The translations under genes and the position numbers were made by a program. Shown here one piece after another: positions 54,025-63,669 of a DNA stretch of 64,000 nt. Every line of letters starts with the position of its first letter. Position 1 is the first letter of the stretch. Location of the stretch: positions 3,702,001 through 3,766,000 of the forward strand of contig NC_017956.1 of assembly GCF_000264455.2 (NCBI RefSeq), given 5' to 3'. The notes under the pieces were generated by a model. That model worked only from the letters and a program-made list of their open reading frames with translations. It was not told the origin of the DNA and ran no database searches. This DNA comes from Tistrella mobilis KA081020-065 (GTDB taxonomy: Bacteria; Pseudomonadota; Alphaproteobacteria; Tistrellales; Tistrellaceae).

Positions 54025-55059
54025 TCAGCGGCGGCGTTTACGCTGCCCGGCTTCGGCGGCAATACCCAGCAATGCCTGGCCGACCAGGGTCTCCTGGGGC
54101 AGTCCCTGCTTGGCCCGCGCCTCGGCATCGGCCAGCCGGCCCAGGGCCCGGGCGAGCGCTGCGGTCGGCCACACCGCCAGGGCGGCCCTGAAACTGCCGG
54201 TCTGCTTGAAGAACACCGGAGGCTTCAGCGATTTCATCGCCGCATCCGGATCCATACCGGCATCGATGTCGGCGCGGGCCTGAAGCAGCCGGCCGAAATG
54301 GCGGGAAACGGCGCGCAGCAGGGCGATGGCGGAGGTGCCTTCGGCAAAGGCGCGGTCGAGCGCCTGGTCCAGCGCCGCGGCATCGCCGCCGGCCGCCGCC
54401 AGCGCCACATCGTCCAGCGCCACGGTCCGGGCATCGCCGATCACCGCTTCGACATCCTCGAGCGTGACCCGGCCGCGGCCATGGGCGTAGAGGGCCAGTT
54501 TGTCCAGCTCCATCCGGGTCATCGCCCGGTCGGCCCCCAGAGAGCCGGCCAGCGCCATCAGCGCATCGGCATCGGCCTGAAGCCCTGCTTCCGACAGGTG
54601 ATTGCGGATCACCTCGGCCAGATCACGGCCTTCATCGGCATAGCAGGCGATGGCGGCCGCATTGGTGGCGGTTTCGAACAGTTTGCGAAGCTTGGATCCC
54701 GGTCCCAACTCGCCGCCGTCGACCACGATCAGCGCATCGCCGGCCGGATCGCCCAGAAAACCGGCCAGCGCCAGCGCCTGGGCATCGCCGATATCCCTGA
54801 GGCGGACCACCCGCCGGCCGCCGCCGAAGGCGATGGCGGCCGCTTCGTCCGCCAGCCGGGCCGGATCATCCGACAGGGTCTTGCCGTCGAGGGTGGCGAT
54901 CCGGAACGGATCGGTGGGGTCCGGCACGACCGCACGCACCAGCCGGTCGGCCCGTTCCTTCACCAGCCCGCGATCGGGACCATAGACCAGAACCGCCCGC
55001 CAGGCGGCATCGGGCCGGCTGCTTTTGGTGTCCGCATCACGGGGGGCGACCTTCACCAT
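54025..55059 (-). CDS. holA: DNA polymerase III delta subunit
   Basis: 344 residues. VLVYGPDRGLVKERADRLV at the N-terminus and the ETATNAAAIACYAD and IRNHLSEAG segments follow HolA of alphaproteobacteria. It opens the sliding clamp in the clamp loader. Convergent with parB and downstream of lptE in the conserved leuS-lptE-holA operon. Confidence 0.9.
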   Translation of the reverse strand: MVKVAPRDADTKSSRPDAAWRAVLVYGPDRGLVKERADRLVRAVVPDPTDPFRIATLDGKTLSDDPARLADEAAAIAFGGGRRVVRLRDIGDAQALALAGFLGDPAGDALIVVDGGELGPGSKLRKLFETATNAAAIACYADEGRDLAEVIRNHLSEAGLQADADALMALAGSLGADRAMTRMELDKLALYAHGRGRVTLEDVEAVIGDARTVALDDVALAAAGGDAAALDQALDRAFAEGTSAIALLRAVSRHFGRLLQARADIDAGMDPDAAMKSLKPPVFFKQTGSFRAALAVWPTAALARALGRLADAEARAKQGLPQETLVGQALLGIAAEAGQRKRRR

Positions 55060-55074
55060 CCGCTCGCCGCCGCC

Positions 55075-55674
55075 TTAAACCTCGCCATGCTGGTCGAAAT
55101 AGATCGACAGCCGGGTATGGACCTCGCGCGCGGCTTCCTTCAGCGCGCGTTCGATCGCATCCTGCCGCGATACCAGCGTCGCATAGGGGGCAGAGATCTG
55201 GTCATAGCCGTTGATCTGGGTGACCGTGCCGTCGGCCAGCAGCCTGTCGGCGTTGTTCTCGCCCGCATGGGGCGCCATCAGGCGATAGCTCACCACGATC
55301 CGCACATTGTAGCGGCTGGCGGTGGCGTCTTCGTTGATGGCAAGCCCGGTCTCGGTGATCTTGATGGCGCTATCCAGCCGGTAGCGCCCGGGATGACCGC
55401 GGCCCTCCCCGGCAAGCAGGCGTTCCAGGCTGTTCCGGTAGATCTGGCCAGCCCGGTCGGGCACCGGTCCGACCGCCACCGCGGCCAGCTGTTCGGTGAC
55501 CGCGGGGCGGTTGGCGGCGGTGTCGCCATAGAGCGGCCGGAAGCCGCAGGCCGACAGCGTCAGCGCCGCCGCGGCCATGGCCGCCGCCAGCACCAGCCGC
55601 CGGCTGCGGCGGCTGGCGGGCCCGGTCGGGCTGATGCGATCAGCCGATGAGGTTGAGAATGCGGTTCGGGACAT
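55075..55674 (-). CDS. lptE: LPS-assembly lipoprotein LptE
   Basis: 199 residues with a lipobox LTLSACGF near residue 43, followed by RPLYGD, typical of alphaproteobacterial LptE. It plugs the LptD barrel that inserts lipopolysaccharide into the outer membrane. It overlaps the end of leuS by 35 bp. A shorter start inside the listed gene is possible because the N-terminal 28 residues are Ser/Arg-rich. Confidence 0.87.
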   Translation of the reverse strand: MSRTAFSTSSADRISPTGPASRRSRRLVLAAAMAAAALTLSACGFRPLYGDTAANRPAVTEQLAAVAVGPVPDRAGQIYRNSLERLLAGEGRGHPGRYRLDSAIKITETGLAINEDATASRYNVRIVVSYRLMAPHAGENNADRLLADGTVTQINGYDQISAPYATLVSRQDAIERALKEAAREVHTRLSIYFDQHGEV

Positions 55675-58225
55675 AGATCACCTTCCGCGGGGTGCGGCCG
55701 TCGAGAGCGGTCTTGACCTTGTGGTCGGCGAGGGCACGTTCCACAGCCGCATCCTGATCCAGATCCGGCGCGACATCCAGCTTGCTGCGCACCTTGCCGT
55801 TGACCTGCACCGGCAGGGTGATGGTGTCCACCGTCACCAGCGTCGGGTCGAAATCGGGCCAGGGCTGTTCGGCCAGCAGGCCGTCATGGCCGGCCATCCG
55901 CCACAGCTCCTCGCCCAGATGTGGGGTCATCGGTCCGATCAACCGGATGATGGCATCCACCGCCTCGCGGGCGACGGCGGCATCGGCGGGCGAAGCCGGG
56001 GTGAAGTCGAACAGCGCGTTCGAAAGCTCGCGCAGCCGCGCCACACCCTTGTTGAAGTGGAAGCGCTCCAGATCTTCCGACAGGTCGCGGATCGTCCGGT
56101 GCAGCTTGCGGCGGATCTCCAGCGCCGCGCCCTCGGCCGCCGCCAGGTCAGCGCCGATATCGGTGCCGGGGGCGGGCAGGGCGGCCGCCCACTCATCGAC
56201 CAGCCGGTACAGCCGTGCCAGATAACGATGGGCACCTTCGGCGCCGGCATCGGTCCATTCCAGATCGCGTTCCGGTGGGCTGTCGGAGAGCATGAACAGC
56301 CGCGCGGTATCGGCGCCATAGGCCTCGATGATCGCCATCGGGTCGACGACGTTGCGCTTGGACTTGCTCATCTTCTCGATGCGGCCGCGGGTAACGGGTC
56401 GGCCGGTTTCCACATGGACCAGCTGGCCGTCGGCGTCTTTGGTCACCTCTTCGGGGAAGACCCAGCGGCCCTGATCGTCCTTGTAGGTCTCGTGCACCAC
56501 CATGCCCTGGGTCAGCAGCCCGGCGAAGGGCTCTTTCACGTCCAGCAGCCCGACCTCGCGCATGGCGCGGGTGAAGAAGCGGGAATAGAGCAGGTGCAGC
56601 ACGGCATGTTCGATGCCGCCGATATACTGGTCCACCGGCATCCACTTGTCGGCCGCTTCGCGCGGGAAGGGCCGGTCGGTGGTCAGGCCGGTATAGCGGG
56701 CGAAATACCAGCTGCTCTCGAAGAAGGTATCGAAGGTGTCGGTCTCGCGCCGGGCGGGCCTGCCGCAGCTCGGGCAATCGACATGCGCCCAGCTGGGGTG
56801 GCGGTCCAGCGGGTTGCCCTGGCCGTCGAACACCACATCCTCGGGCAGGGTGACCGGCAGCTGGTCTTCCGGCACCGGCACCACGCCGCAATCCGGGCAG
56901 TGGATCACCGGGATCGGGCAGCCCCAATAGCGCTGGCGCGACACGCCCCAGTCGCGCAGGCGGAAGGTGGTCTCACCCTTGCCGATGCCGATCTTCTCAA
57001 GCTCTTCGATCGCGCGGCGCTTGGCATCCGCGACCGACAGCCCGTCCAGGAAGCCCGAATTGACGATCACGCCGTCGCCGGTCAGCGCTTCGCTGCCGAT
57101 CTCCAGCGGGGACGCGTCGTCCAGGCCTGCCGGCCGGACTACCGGCTTCACCGGCAGGTCGTATTTGCGGGCGAAATCCAGGTCGCGCTGGTCATGCGCC
57201 GGGCAGCCGAAGATCGCGCCCGAGCCGTATTCCATCAGCACGAAATTCGCCACATAGACCGGCAGCTTCAGCCCCGGCACGAAGGGATGTTCGGCATCGA
57301 CCGGCAGCCGGTAGCCCTTCTTCTCGGCCTTCTCCAGCACCTCTTCGCTGGTGCCGGTGCGGTTGCACTCTTCGATGAAGGCGGCAAGCTCGGGGTCGGA
57401 TGCCGCCAGCGCCTCGGCCAGCGGGTGGTTGGGGGCGATGCCGCAGAAGGCGGCGCCGAACAGCGTATCGGGGCGGGTGGTGAAGACCTCCAGCCCGTCC
57501 AGCCCCTCGGGCGCGCCCTCAAGGCGGAAGCTCAACCGGGCACCTTCGGAACGGCCGATCCAGCGCTCCTGCATGGTCTTCACCCGGTCGGGCCAGCGGT
57601 CCAGCGTCGACAGGCTGTCCAGCAGATCGTCGCCGAAGGCGGTGATCTTCAGGAACCACTGCGACAGCTTGCGCCGTTCCACCAGGGCGCCCGAGCGCCA
57701 GCCGCGGCCCTCGATCACCTGTTCATTGGCCAGCACCGTCTGGTCGACGGGGTCCCAGTTGACCCAGCTTTCCTTGCGATAAGCGAGGCCGGCTTCCAGG
57801 AACTTCAGGAACATGCGCTGCTCGTGGACGTAATAATCCGGCGCGCAGGTGAAGATCTCCCGGTTCCAGTCATAGGACAGGCCCATCGACTTCAGCTGGC
57901 CACGCATGGCCGCGATGTTGTCGTAGGTCCATTTGCCCGGATGGATGCCGCGCTCGATGGCGGCGTTCTCGGCCGGCATGCCGAAGGCGTCCCAGCCCAT
58001 CGGATGCAGCACGTTATACCCCTTGGCGCGGCGGTAGCGTGCCGTCACGTCCCCCAGCGTATAAACGCGGACATGGCCGATATGGATGCGGCCGGAGGGG
58101 TAGGGGAACATCTCGAGCACATAGTATTTCGGCTTCGACGACGCTTCATCGGTCGTGAAGGTGCCGTTCTCGTCCCACACCTGCTGCCACTTGGGCTCGA
58201 TCGCCTTGGGGTTGTAGCGGGCCAT
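55640..58225 (-). CDS. leuS: Leucyl-tRNA synthetase
   Basis: 861 residues from MARYNPK at 58225. Class I signatures: [19 protein letters not shown] (HIGH) near 42 and KMSKSKRN (KMSKS) near 620; the long CP1 editing domain is present, and the C-terminus ends in the anticodon-binding region. It charges tRNA-Leu. Head of the leuS-lptE-holA operon; the gene is complete. Confidence 0.96.
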   Translation of the reverse strand: MARYNPKAIEPKWQQVWDENGTFTTDEASSKPKYYVLEMFPYPSGRIHIGHVRVYTLGDVTARYRRAKGYNVLHPMGWDAFGMPAENAAIERGIHPGKWTYDNIAAMRGQLKSMGLSYDWNREIFTCAPDYYVHEQRMFLKFLEAGLAYRKESWVNWDPVDQTVLANEQVIEGRGWRSGALVERRKLSQWFLKITAFGDDLLDSLSTLDRWPDRVKTMQERWIGRSEGARLSFRLEGAPEGLDGLEVFTTRPDTLFGAAFCGIAPNHPLAEALAASDPELAAFIEECNRTGTSEEVLEKAEKKGYRLPVDAEHPFVPGLKLPVYVANFVLMEYGSGAIFGCPAHDQRDLDFARKYDLPVKPVVRPAGLDDASPLEIGSEALTGDGVIVNSGFLDGLSVADAKRRAIEELEKIGIGKGETTFRLRDWGVSRQRYWGCPIPVIHCPDCGVVPVPEDQLPVTLPEDVVFDGQGNPLDRHPSWAHVDCPSCGRPARRETDTFDTFFESSWYFARYTGLTTDRPFPREAADKWMPVDQYIGGIEHAVLHLLYSRFFTRAMREVGLLDVKEPFAGLLTQGMVVHETYKDDQGRWVFPEEVTKDADGQLVHVETGRPVTRGRIEKMSKSKRNVVDPMAIIEAYGADTARLFMLSDSPPERDLEWTDAGAEGAHRYLARLYRLVDEWAAALPAPGTDIGADLAAAEGAALEIRRKLHRTIRDLSEDLERFHFNKGVARLRELSNALFDFTPASPADAAVAREAVDAIIRLIGPMTPHLGEELWRMAGHDGLLAEQPWPDFDPTLVTVDTITLPVQVNGKVRSKLDVAPDLDQDAAVERALADHKVKTALDGRTPRKVIYVPNRILNLIG

Positions 58226-58354
58226 TTTTCCGGTACGAAGTGCGGATGACCGCAACCGGCACCGCTCCCTGTTGTCAGGGGGCATGCCGCTGCCGGTCAC
58301 CCGGTTTGAGACGATGGCGGCAGGGCTGGCCCCGTCGCCGGACTTGTGACGCCG

Positions 58355-58903
58355 TCAGCTGGCCGTGCTTGAAACGCGCAGCTGGCGGGCGCGGGTGAGG
58401 ATGGCGTCCTCGATACGGGTCGCGACCGCGGGCTCGACGGGCACGTCGACCCAGGTGCCGGCCTCGTCGCGGCGCTGCTTGAAGGCGGCCACGCGGATGC
58501 CGTCGGCCCGGAGCTGGCGGTCGAGGATATAGACGGTGAGCTTCATCCGCTCACCCGGCGTCTCGGGGGCGCTGTACCAGTCGGTGATCAGCACGCCGCC
58601 GAAGGGATCTGCGGAGGCCAGCGGCATGAAGCTGATGGTGTCGAGCGAGGCCCGCCACAGGAAGCTGTTCACGCCGATCGGCGAGGCGCCGCCGGTGCCG
58701 TCGCGGCTCTTCTCGTTATCGAAGATGTTGAGACCGCCGTCGCCGAAGATGGTCTGGCGCTGGGTCTCGTAGGTGCCGCCGGTTCCGCCGGGGATCGAGC
58801 GCGGATAGCTGGCTTCGGTCTCCACGCCGCTGCAGCCCGCGAGCAGCGCGAGCGCGCCTGCGAGCGTCGCGTACCGCAACAGATCCTTGCCCGTGACTGC
58901 CAT
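58355..58903 (-). CDS. DUF3576 family lipoprotein
   Basis: 182 residues with a lipobox (ALLAGCSG) and a DUF3576-like body (PIGVNSFLWRASLDTISFMPL, DPFGGVLITDWYS). It should be anchored in the outer membrane; function unknown. It lies between leuS and the porin cluster and is transcribed toward leuS, separated by 130 bp. Confidence 0.84.
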   Translation of the reverse strand: MAVTGKDLLRYATLAGALALLAGCSGVETEASYPRSIPGGTGGTYETQRQTIFGDGGLNIFDNEKSRDGTGGASPIGVNSFLWRASLDTISFMPLASADPFGGVLITDWYSAPETPGERMKLTVYILDRQLRADGIRVAAFKQRRDEAGTWVDVPVEPAVATRIEDAILTRARQLRVSSTAS

Positions 58904-59438
58904 GGCCGTTCCAAACCTCTCTGGCTATTGTCCGACGTGGTCCCGCCGGCGTTGTCTCTGGTCCCGACAGGGCGTCGCCGAAATCTGTCCGAGAGAGGCA
59001 TTTGCGCTCCGTCGGATGGCTTCGGTCGGCTGAACTATATGGCAAGCCGCTTCCTGCCTCAACCGAAGCCGATAACAGGTCGTCCGCGGGCCCGTGGGGG
59101 CCCCCGCGGACGGGGGAGGGGGCCCATGACCCCCCTGTGTCATCCCTGTTGCAATCCTGCTACATTGTGACGGAAATCACTGACCGGCCCTGTTGCGCTG
59201 CGTTGACGGCGCGTGCGCTGCAGAAGAACATGAACTTGCCGCATGGGCGAATTCCCCGCACGCCCGGCGTCCGGGAGACGGCCAAGACCGTCAACCGCGA
59301 AGAGCTTCCGGCCAGCATCAGGCCAATGACCACCAGGTCGGAACCCGAAGCGGGCCGGCCGATCAGACTGCATCCCGGACGTCCCGGCACCCGGCCGGAC
59401 TGAAGATTCTGAACGTTCTCACCAGGGGACCCGACCCG
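58904..59438. promoter_or_regulatory. Intergenic region before porin 1
   Basis: 535 bp without a convincing gene. It holds a strong GC hairpin at 59081-59112 (CGTCCGCGGG / CCCGCGGACG) without a T-run, and a CRP-like palindrome at 59166-59181. The promoters of the DUF3576 gene and of porin 1 should lie here. Confidence 0.55.
59166..59181. promoter_or_regulatory. CRP-like palindrome upstream of porin 1
   Basis: TGTGA-cggaaa-TCACT, nine of ten conserved CRP positions (TGTGA-N6-TCACA), about 258 bp before the porin start. Close in form to the two sites upstream of porin 3. Confidence 0.6.
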
Positions 59439-60518
59439 ATGAAGAAGATCCTGCTCGGCAGCACTGCCATCGTCGCCGCTGCCGCCGCTTTTGCCGCTCC
59501 CGCTTCGGCGGCCGAGAAGATCAAGCTTGGCCTCGGCGGCTATTATCAGAGCGTCTTCGTGCTGATCGACGAAGATGTGGCGGACACTCGCACCGACAGC
59601 ATGAAGCAGGAAGGTGAGATCCACTTCCTCGGTGAGACCACGCTCGACAACGGCGTGACCGTCGGCGTGAACGTGCAGCTCGAGGGCTATACCACCGACG
59701 ACCAGATCGACGAGCACTTCGTCTATTTCGAGGGCGGCTTCGGTCGCGTGCAGCTGGGCGCCGCCGACTCGGCCGCCTATCTGATGCACTATTCGGCCCC
59801 GACCGCCATCGCCGGCCATGGCGTCGACAGCCCGAACTTCTTCCATGCCTCGCAGCCCGGCACCAACGTGCTGGCGTCGAACTACACCTTCCTGAACACC
59901 ACCGGCGACGCCAACAAGCTGACCTACTTCACCCCGCGCTTCTCGGGCTTCCAGCTGGGTCTGTCGTACACGCCCAGCCTCGCGGCCGGCACGGGCGGCT
60001 CGTCGAACTCCTATGGCAACCTGCCGGACAACACTCCGGGCCAGCAGGAGAAGATCGTCGAGATCGGTGCCAACTACGTGAACAGCTTCGGCGGCATCGA
60101 CGTCGCCTTCGCGGTGGGCTACCTGACGGGCCAGCAGGAAGTCGATGCGGCAGGCTTCGATGATCAGGAAGCCTTCACGGTGGGTGCGCAGCTGGGCTAT
60201 GCCGGCTTCACCTTCGGCGGTGGCTACCAGAAGAACAATATGGGCCTGCAGCTCGAAGACGACATGGAGCAGTGGAATGTGGGGCTGACCTACGGCTTCG
60301 GCCCCTACACCGTCGGCGCGGGCTATGGCTATGGCAGCCAGACCAGCGGTGCCGGCGTGAAGGACGAGCTGTCCACTCTGGAGATCGGTGGCACCTACGA
60401 GATGGGTCCGGGCGTCAGCCTGATGGCCGGCTACTTCCGCTACGATTTCGACTCGGACCTGGCGGCGAACCGGAACACCTCGGACGCCTTCATGGTCGGT
60501 ACCTCGCTCGAGTTCTGA
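59439..60518 (+). CDS. Outer-membrane porin, copy 1
   Basis: 359 residues with signal peptide KKILLGSTAIVAAAAAFAAP ending at ASA-AEK. The mature protein has the alternating pattern of a 16-strand general porin, a constriction-loop region (YFEGGFGRVQLGAADSAAYL) and a terminal Phe (GTSLEF) for outer-membrane insertion. The three porins here share the N-terminal EKIKLGLGGYYQS and ANKLTYFTPR segments, so they are tandem duplicates. Substrate unknown. Confidence 0.9.
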   Translation: MKKILLGSTAIVAAAAAFAAPASAAEKIKLGLGGYYQSVFVLIDEDVADTRTDSMKQEGEIHFLGETTLDNGVTVGVNVQLEGYTTDDQIDEHFVYFEGGFGRVQLGAADSAAYLMHYSAPTAIAGHGVDSPNFFHASQPGTNVLASNYTFLNTTGDANKLTYFTPRFSGFQLGLSYTPSLAAGTGGSSNSYGNLPDNTPGQQEKIVEIGANYVNSFGGIDVAFAVGYLTGQQEVDAAGFDDQEAFTVGAQLGYAGFTFGGGYQKNNMGLQLEDDMEQWNVGLTYGFGPYTVGAGYGYGSQTSGAGVKDELSTLEIGGTYEMGPGVSLMAGYFRYDFDSDLAANRNTSDAFMVGTSLEF

Positions 60519-60846
60519 TCGGGCAGTCGTGGGCGCCGCGGTTTCCGCGGCGTCCACCCCTCACATAACCGTCTGACGGCTGATCCGGCCCTGCCCGGAG
60601 TTGTTGCTTCACAGCCACAGTGTGGCGGGAAGCGCGACGGCAGGGGTGCACCTCGCTTGACCACCGCATGCGCGGGATGGAACATGGCGACGCACAGCGC
60701 TTCGGATACGGCTTCGACGGCACCCTATTTACGGGTCGTATCACCTGGCGCTCGATGCCGCGCCGGGCTTTTTGTGTTGGTCTGATGGCAGTTCGCCAGA
60801 TGGCCGGCCTCAAGCCTGGCTCCACCGGTTCTAGGGGAACTGACCG
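60519..60846. other. Intergenic region between porins 1 and 2
   Basis: 328 bp without a gene. A short GC hairpin (GCCGCGG-ttt-CCGCGGC) lies at 60534-60551 without a T-run; it may slow or end transcription weakly. No CRP-like site was seen, unlike before porins 1 and 3. The right side should hold the promoter of porin 2. Confidence 0.45.
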
Positions 60847-61941
60847 ATGAAGAAGATTCTGCTTGGCACGTCGGCCATCGTTGCCGCCGGCCTGCTCGCC
60901 GCGCCGGCGTCGGCCGCTGAGAAGATCAAGCTGGGCCTGGGTGGCTACTACCAGAGCGCCTTCGTCCTGATCGACGAGGACGTGGAGAACACCCGCACCG
61001 ACAATATGAAGCAGGAAGGCGAGATCCACTTCCTGGGTGAGACCACGCTCGACAACGGCATCAAGGTTGGTGTCAACGTCCAGCTCGAGGCCTACACCAC
61101 CTCGGATCAGGTCGACGAGCACTATGTCTACTTCGAGGGTGGCTTCGGTCGCGTCGTCCTCGGCGCCGAGAACTCGGCTCCGTACCTGATGCACTACTCG
61201 GCCCCGTCGGCCGTGGTGGGTCATGGCGTCGACAGCCCGAACTTCTTCCATGCCAGCCGTCCGGGCACCGCTGCTCTGGGGTCGAACGCGACCTTCCTGA
61301 ACGCGACCAGCGACGCCAACAAGCTGACCTACTTCACCCCGCGCTTCTCGGGCTTCCAGCTCGGCCTGTCGTACACCCCGAGCCTCGCGGGTGGCCGCGG
61401 CGGTTCGTCGGGCGCCTATGGCAACCTGAGCGACAACGTCGTCGGCCGCCAGGAGCAGCTGGTCGAGGTTGGCCTGAACTACGTCAACACCTTCGGTGCC
61501 GTGAACTTCGCGGCGTCTGCCGGCTACACCGGTGGCTCGCTCGAAGCTGACGGTGCCGGCTTCGACGATCTCGAGGCCTGGAGCCTGGGTGCGAATGTCG
61601 GTTATGCCGGCTTCACCTTCGGTGGTGCCTACATGACCAGCAACCAGGGCCTCGAGCTGAACGACGACCTGGAGCAGTGGAACGTCGGCCTGACCTACGG
61701 CTTCGGCCCCTACAAGGTTGGTGTTGCCTACGCCTATGGCAGCCAGAGCAATGGCAGTGTCATCGCGGCGACCGCCAACGACAAGGACGAGCTGCAGATG
61801 CTCGAGGTCGGTGGTACCTACGCCCTGGGCCCGGGTGTCAACCTGATGGCTGGCTACTACTACATCGACTTCGACTCGGATATCGCGGCCAACCGCAACG
61901 AGGCGAATGCGTTCATGATCGGTACCGCCCTGTCGTTCTGA
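60847..61941 (+). CDS. Outer-membrane porin, copy 2
   Basis: 364 residues with signal peptide KKILLGTSAIVAAGLLAAPASAA and a terminal Phe (GTALSF). It is highly similar to copy 1 throughout, including the DEDV segment and the YFEGGFGRVVLGAENSAPYL loop. The middle (VVGRQEQLVEVGLNYVNTFG) differs from copy 1 in the same places as copy 3. Likely a general porin with changed selectivity. Confidence 0.9.
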   Translation: MKKILLGTSAIVAAGLLAAPASAAEKIKLGLGGYYQSAFVLIDEDVENTRTDNMKQEGEIHFLGETTLDNGIKVGVNVQLEAYTTSDQVDEHYVYFEGGFGRVVLGAENSAPYLMHYSAPSAVVGHGVDSPNFFHASRPGTAALGSNATFLNATSDANKLTYFTPRFSGFQLGLSYTPSLAGGRGGSSGAYGNLSDNVVGRQEQLVEVGLNYVNTFGAVNFAASAGYTGGSLEADGAGFDDLEAWSLGANVGYAGFTFGGAYMTSNQGLELNDDLEQWNVGLTYGFGPYKVGVAYAYGSQSNGSVIAATANDKDELQMLEVGGTYALGPGVNLMAGYYYIDFDSDIAANRNEANAFMIGTALSF

Positions 61942-61983
61942 TCGACCAGGCAAGCCGATTGGCCGGGTCACCGGCCGGACGTG

Positions 61984-62021
61984 AAAGAGGGGATGGGCTT
62001 CGGCCCGTCCCCTTTTTTCTT
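61984..62021 (+). terminator. Rho-independent terminator after porin 2
   Basis: GGGGATGGGC-TTCG-GCCCGTCCCC stem with a stable UUCG tetraloop followed by TTTTTTCTT. A textbook terminator, 43 bp after the porin stop. Confidence 0.92.
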
Positions 62022-62241
62022 GTCCGCATGTTCCTGCGGAGATGGCCTGAGATGGTTGCGCTGCACACCCGGGAAGGACCGCAGGATCCCGCGGAATCCG
62101 GCACGGAATGCCGCGCTGCAACGGTATACCGTTCGCGCCTGCGCCATGTGGCATTGGTGACACAGTGCGCGTCAACCGACACAGCGGCGATCCCGGTTTC
62201 TTGACGACCCTCGCCGGCCCGCGTTTATTTGGTGCGTCTCA

Positions 62242-62288
62242 TGTGACGATGATCACGAAAACCCCGGGAGCGGGTGACGAAGATCACG
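62242..62288. promoter_or_regulatory. Two tandem CRP-like palindromes upstream of porin 3
   Basis: Site A, 62242-62257: TGTGA-cgatga-TCACG. Site B, 62273-62288: GGTGA-cgaaga-TCACG. Centres are 31 bp apart, about three helical turns, which would place two dimers on the same DNA face. They lie 94-140 bp before the porin start. Confidence 0.6.
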
Positions 62289-62381
62289 TCCGTCAAGCAT
62301 CAGCCTTCGGGAGCACGGGCCCCGTCGGTGTATCGTTCGGGCAACAGACCCGGGCGACCTCGATCGAGAGTGAGGGAGAGC

Positions 62382-63479
62382 ATGAAGAAGATTCTCATCG
62401 GCACCACGGCGCTCGTCGCCGTCGGCCTCGTCGCCGGCCAGGCTTCGGCGGCGGAGAAGATCAAGCTGGGTCTGGGCGGCTACTATCAGTCGTTCTTCAA
62501 GATCACCGACCAGGACGAGGTCAACGGCGTCGAGTACCGCTCCGACGAGATGGTTCAGGAAGGCGAAATCCACTTCCTGGGTGAGACCGTCCTCGACAAC
62601 GGCCTGAAGGTCGGTGTGCAGGTGCAGCTCGAGGGCTACACCACCGGCGACCAGATCGACGAGCACTATGTCTACTTCGACGGCTCGTGGGGCCGCGTGC
62701 TGCTGGGCGCCGAGAACTCGGCCCCGTATCTGATGCACTATGCCGCGCCGTCGGCGATCGCCGGTCACGGCGTGTCGTCGCCGAACTTCTTCAACTTCTC
62801 GACCGGCACCAACCTTGCCGGCCGCGTCGGGCAGGCTCCGAGCACCCTGATCAACAACACCTCGGACGCCAACAAGCTGACCTACTTCACCCCGCGCATG
62901 GCCGGCTTCCAGCTCGGTCTGTCGTACACCCCGAGCCTGGCCGGCGGCACCGGCGGTTCGTCGGGCTCGTACGGCAACCTGACTGACAACGTCCCGGGCC
63001 GTCAGGAGCAGATCGTCGAAGTCGGTCTGAACTACGTCAACAAGCTGGGCCCGGTCGATCTGGCCGTGTCCGGTGGCTACCTCAAGGGCAGCCTCGAGGC
63101 TGATGCGGTCGGCGCTGACGACCTGCAGGTCTGGAGCCTGGGCCTGAATGTCGGCTTCTCGGGCTTCACCTTCGGTGGTTCGTATATCAACGACAACCGC
63201 GGCCTCGACGGCAACAACGACATCAAGGGCTGGGACGTCGGCCTGGTCTATGCCTTCGGCCCGTACAAGGTCGGCGCCGCCTATGCCAACAGCCAGCGTG
63301 AATTTGACGGTGGCCGTGGCGACGACGAGCTGAAGATGTACGAGATCGGTGGTCAGTACGCCATGGGCCCGGGCATCAGCCTGAATGCCGGCGTGCAGTT
63401 CCTCGATGCCGACAGCGACCTGGCCTCGGGTCGTCAGGATGGCACCTCGTTCCTGATCGGTACCGCTCTCAGCTTCTGA
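62382..63479 (+). CDS. Outer-membrane porin, copy 3
   Basis: 365 residues from the ATG at 62382 (GGGAGAG just before it). Signal peptide KKILIGTTALVAVGLVAGQA then ASAAEK; terminal Phe (GTALSF). It is more divergent than copies 1 and 2: the first loop reads DEVNGVEYRSDEMVQ and the constriction loop is YFDGSWGRVLLGAENSAPYL. Extra CRP-like sites suggest distinct control. Confidence 0.9.
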   Translation: MKKILIGTTALVAVGLVAGQASAAEKIKLGLGGYYQSFFKITDQDEVNGVEYRSDEMVQEGEIHFLGETVLDNGLKVGVQVQLEGYTTGDQIDEHYVYFDGSWGRVLLGAENSAPYLMHYAAPSAIAGHGVSSPNFFNFSTGTNLAGRVGQAPSTLINNTSDANKLTYFTPRMAGFQLGLSYTPSLAGGTGGSSGSYGNLTDNVPGRQEQIVEVGLNYVNKLGPVDLAVSGGYLKGSLEADAVGADDLQVWSLGLNVGFSGFTFGGSYINDNRGLDGNNDIKGWDVGLVYAFGPYKVGAAYANSQREFDGGRGDDELKMYEIGGQYAMGPGISLNAGVQFLDADSDLASGRQDGTSFLIGTALSF

Positions 63480-63518
63480 TCGGTGTCGCTCGGGCGGCCT
63501 TCGGGCCGGATGAGACGG

Positions 63519-63548
63519 GAAGGGCGGGTCTTCGGACCCGCCCTTTTC
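63519..63548 (+). terminator. Rho-independent terminator after porin 3
   Basis: AAGGGCGGGTC-TTCG-GACCCGCCCTT with a UUCG tetraloop and TTTT. Similar design to the terminator after porin 2. Confidence 0.9.
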
Positions 63549-63669
63549 CGTGTGCATCCTGTGCTTCGGGCGCGGCTTTCTTTTGTCCGGCGCGGTTTTC
63601 GGCTATGGATTGGGGCTCGATGCCCGGCCGGCACGGTCTGCCGGCAGCCTTCAAGGGAGTCCCGCCGTC

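Noticed and set aside
60534-60551. Terminator after porin 1
   Set aside because: The hairpin is real but no T-run follows, so it was not called a terminator.
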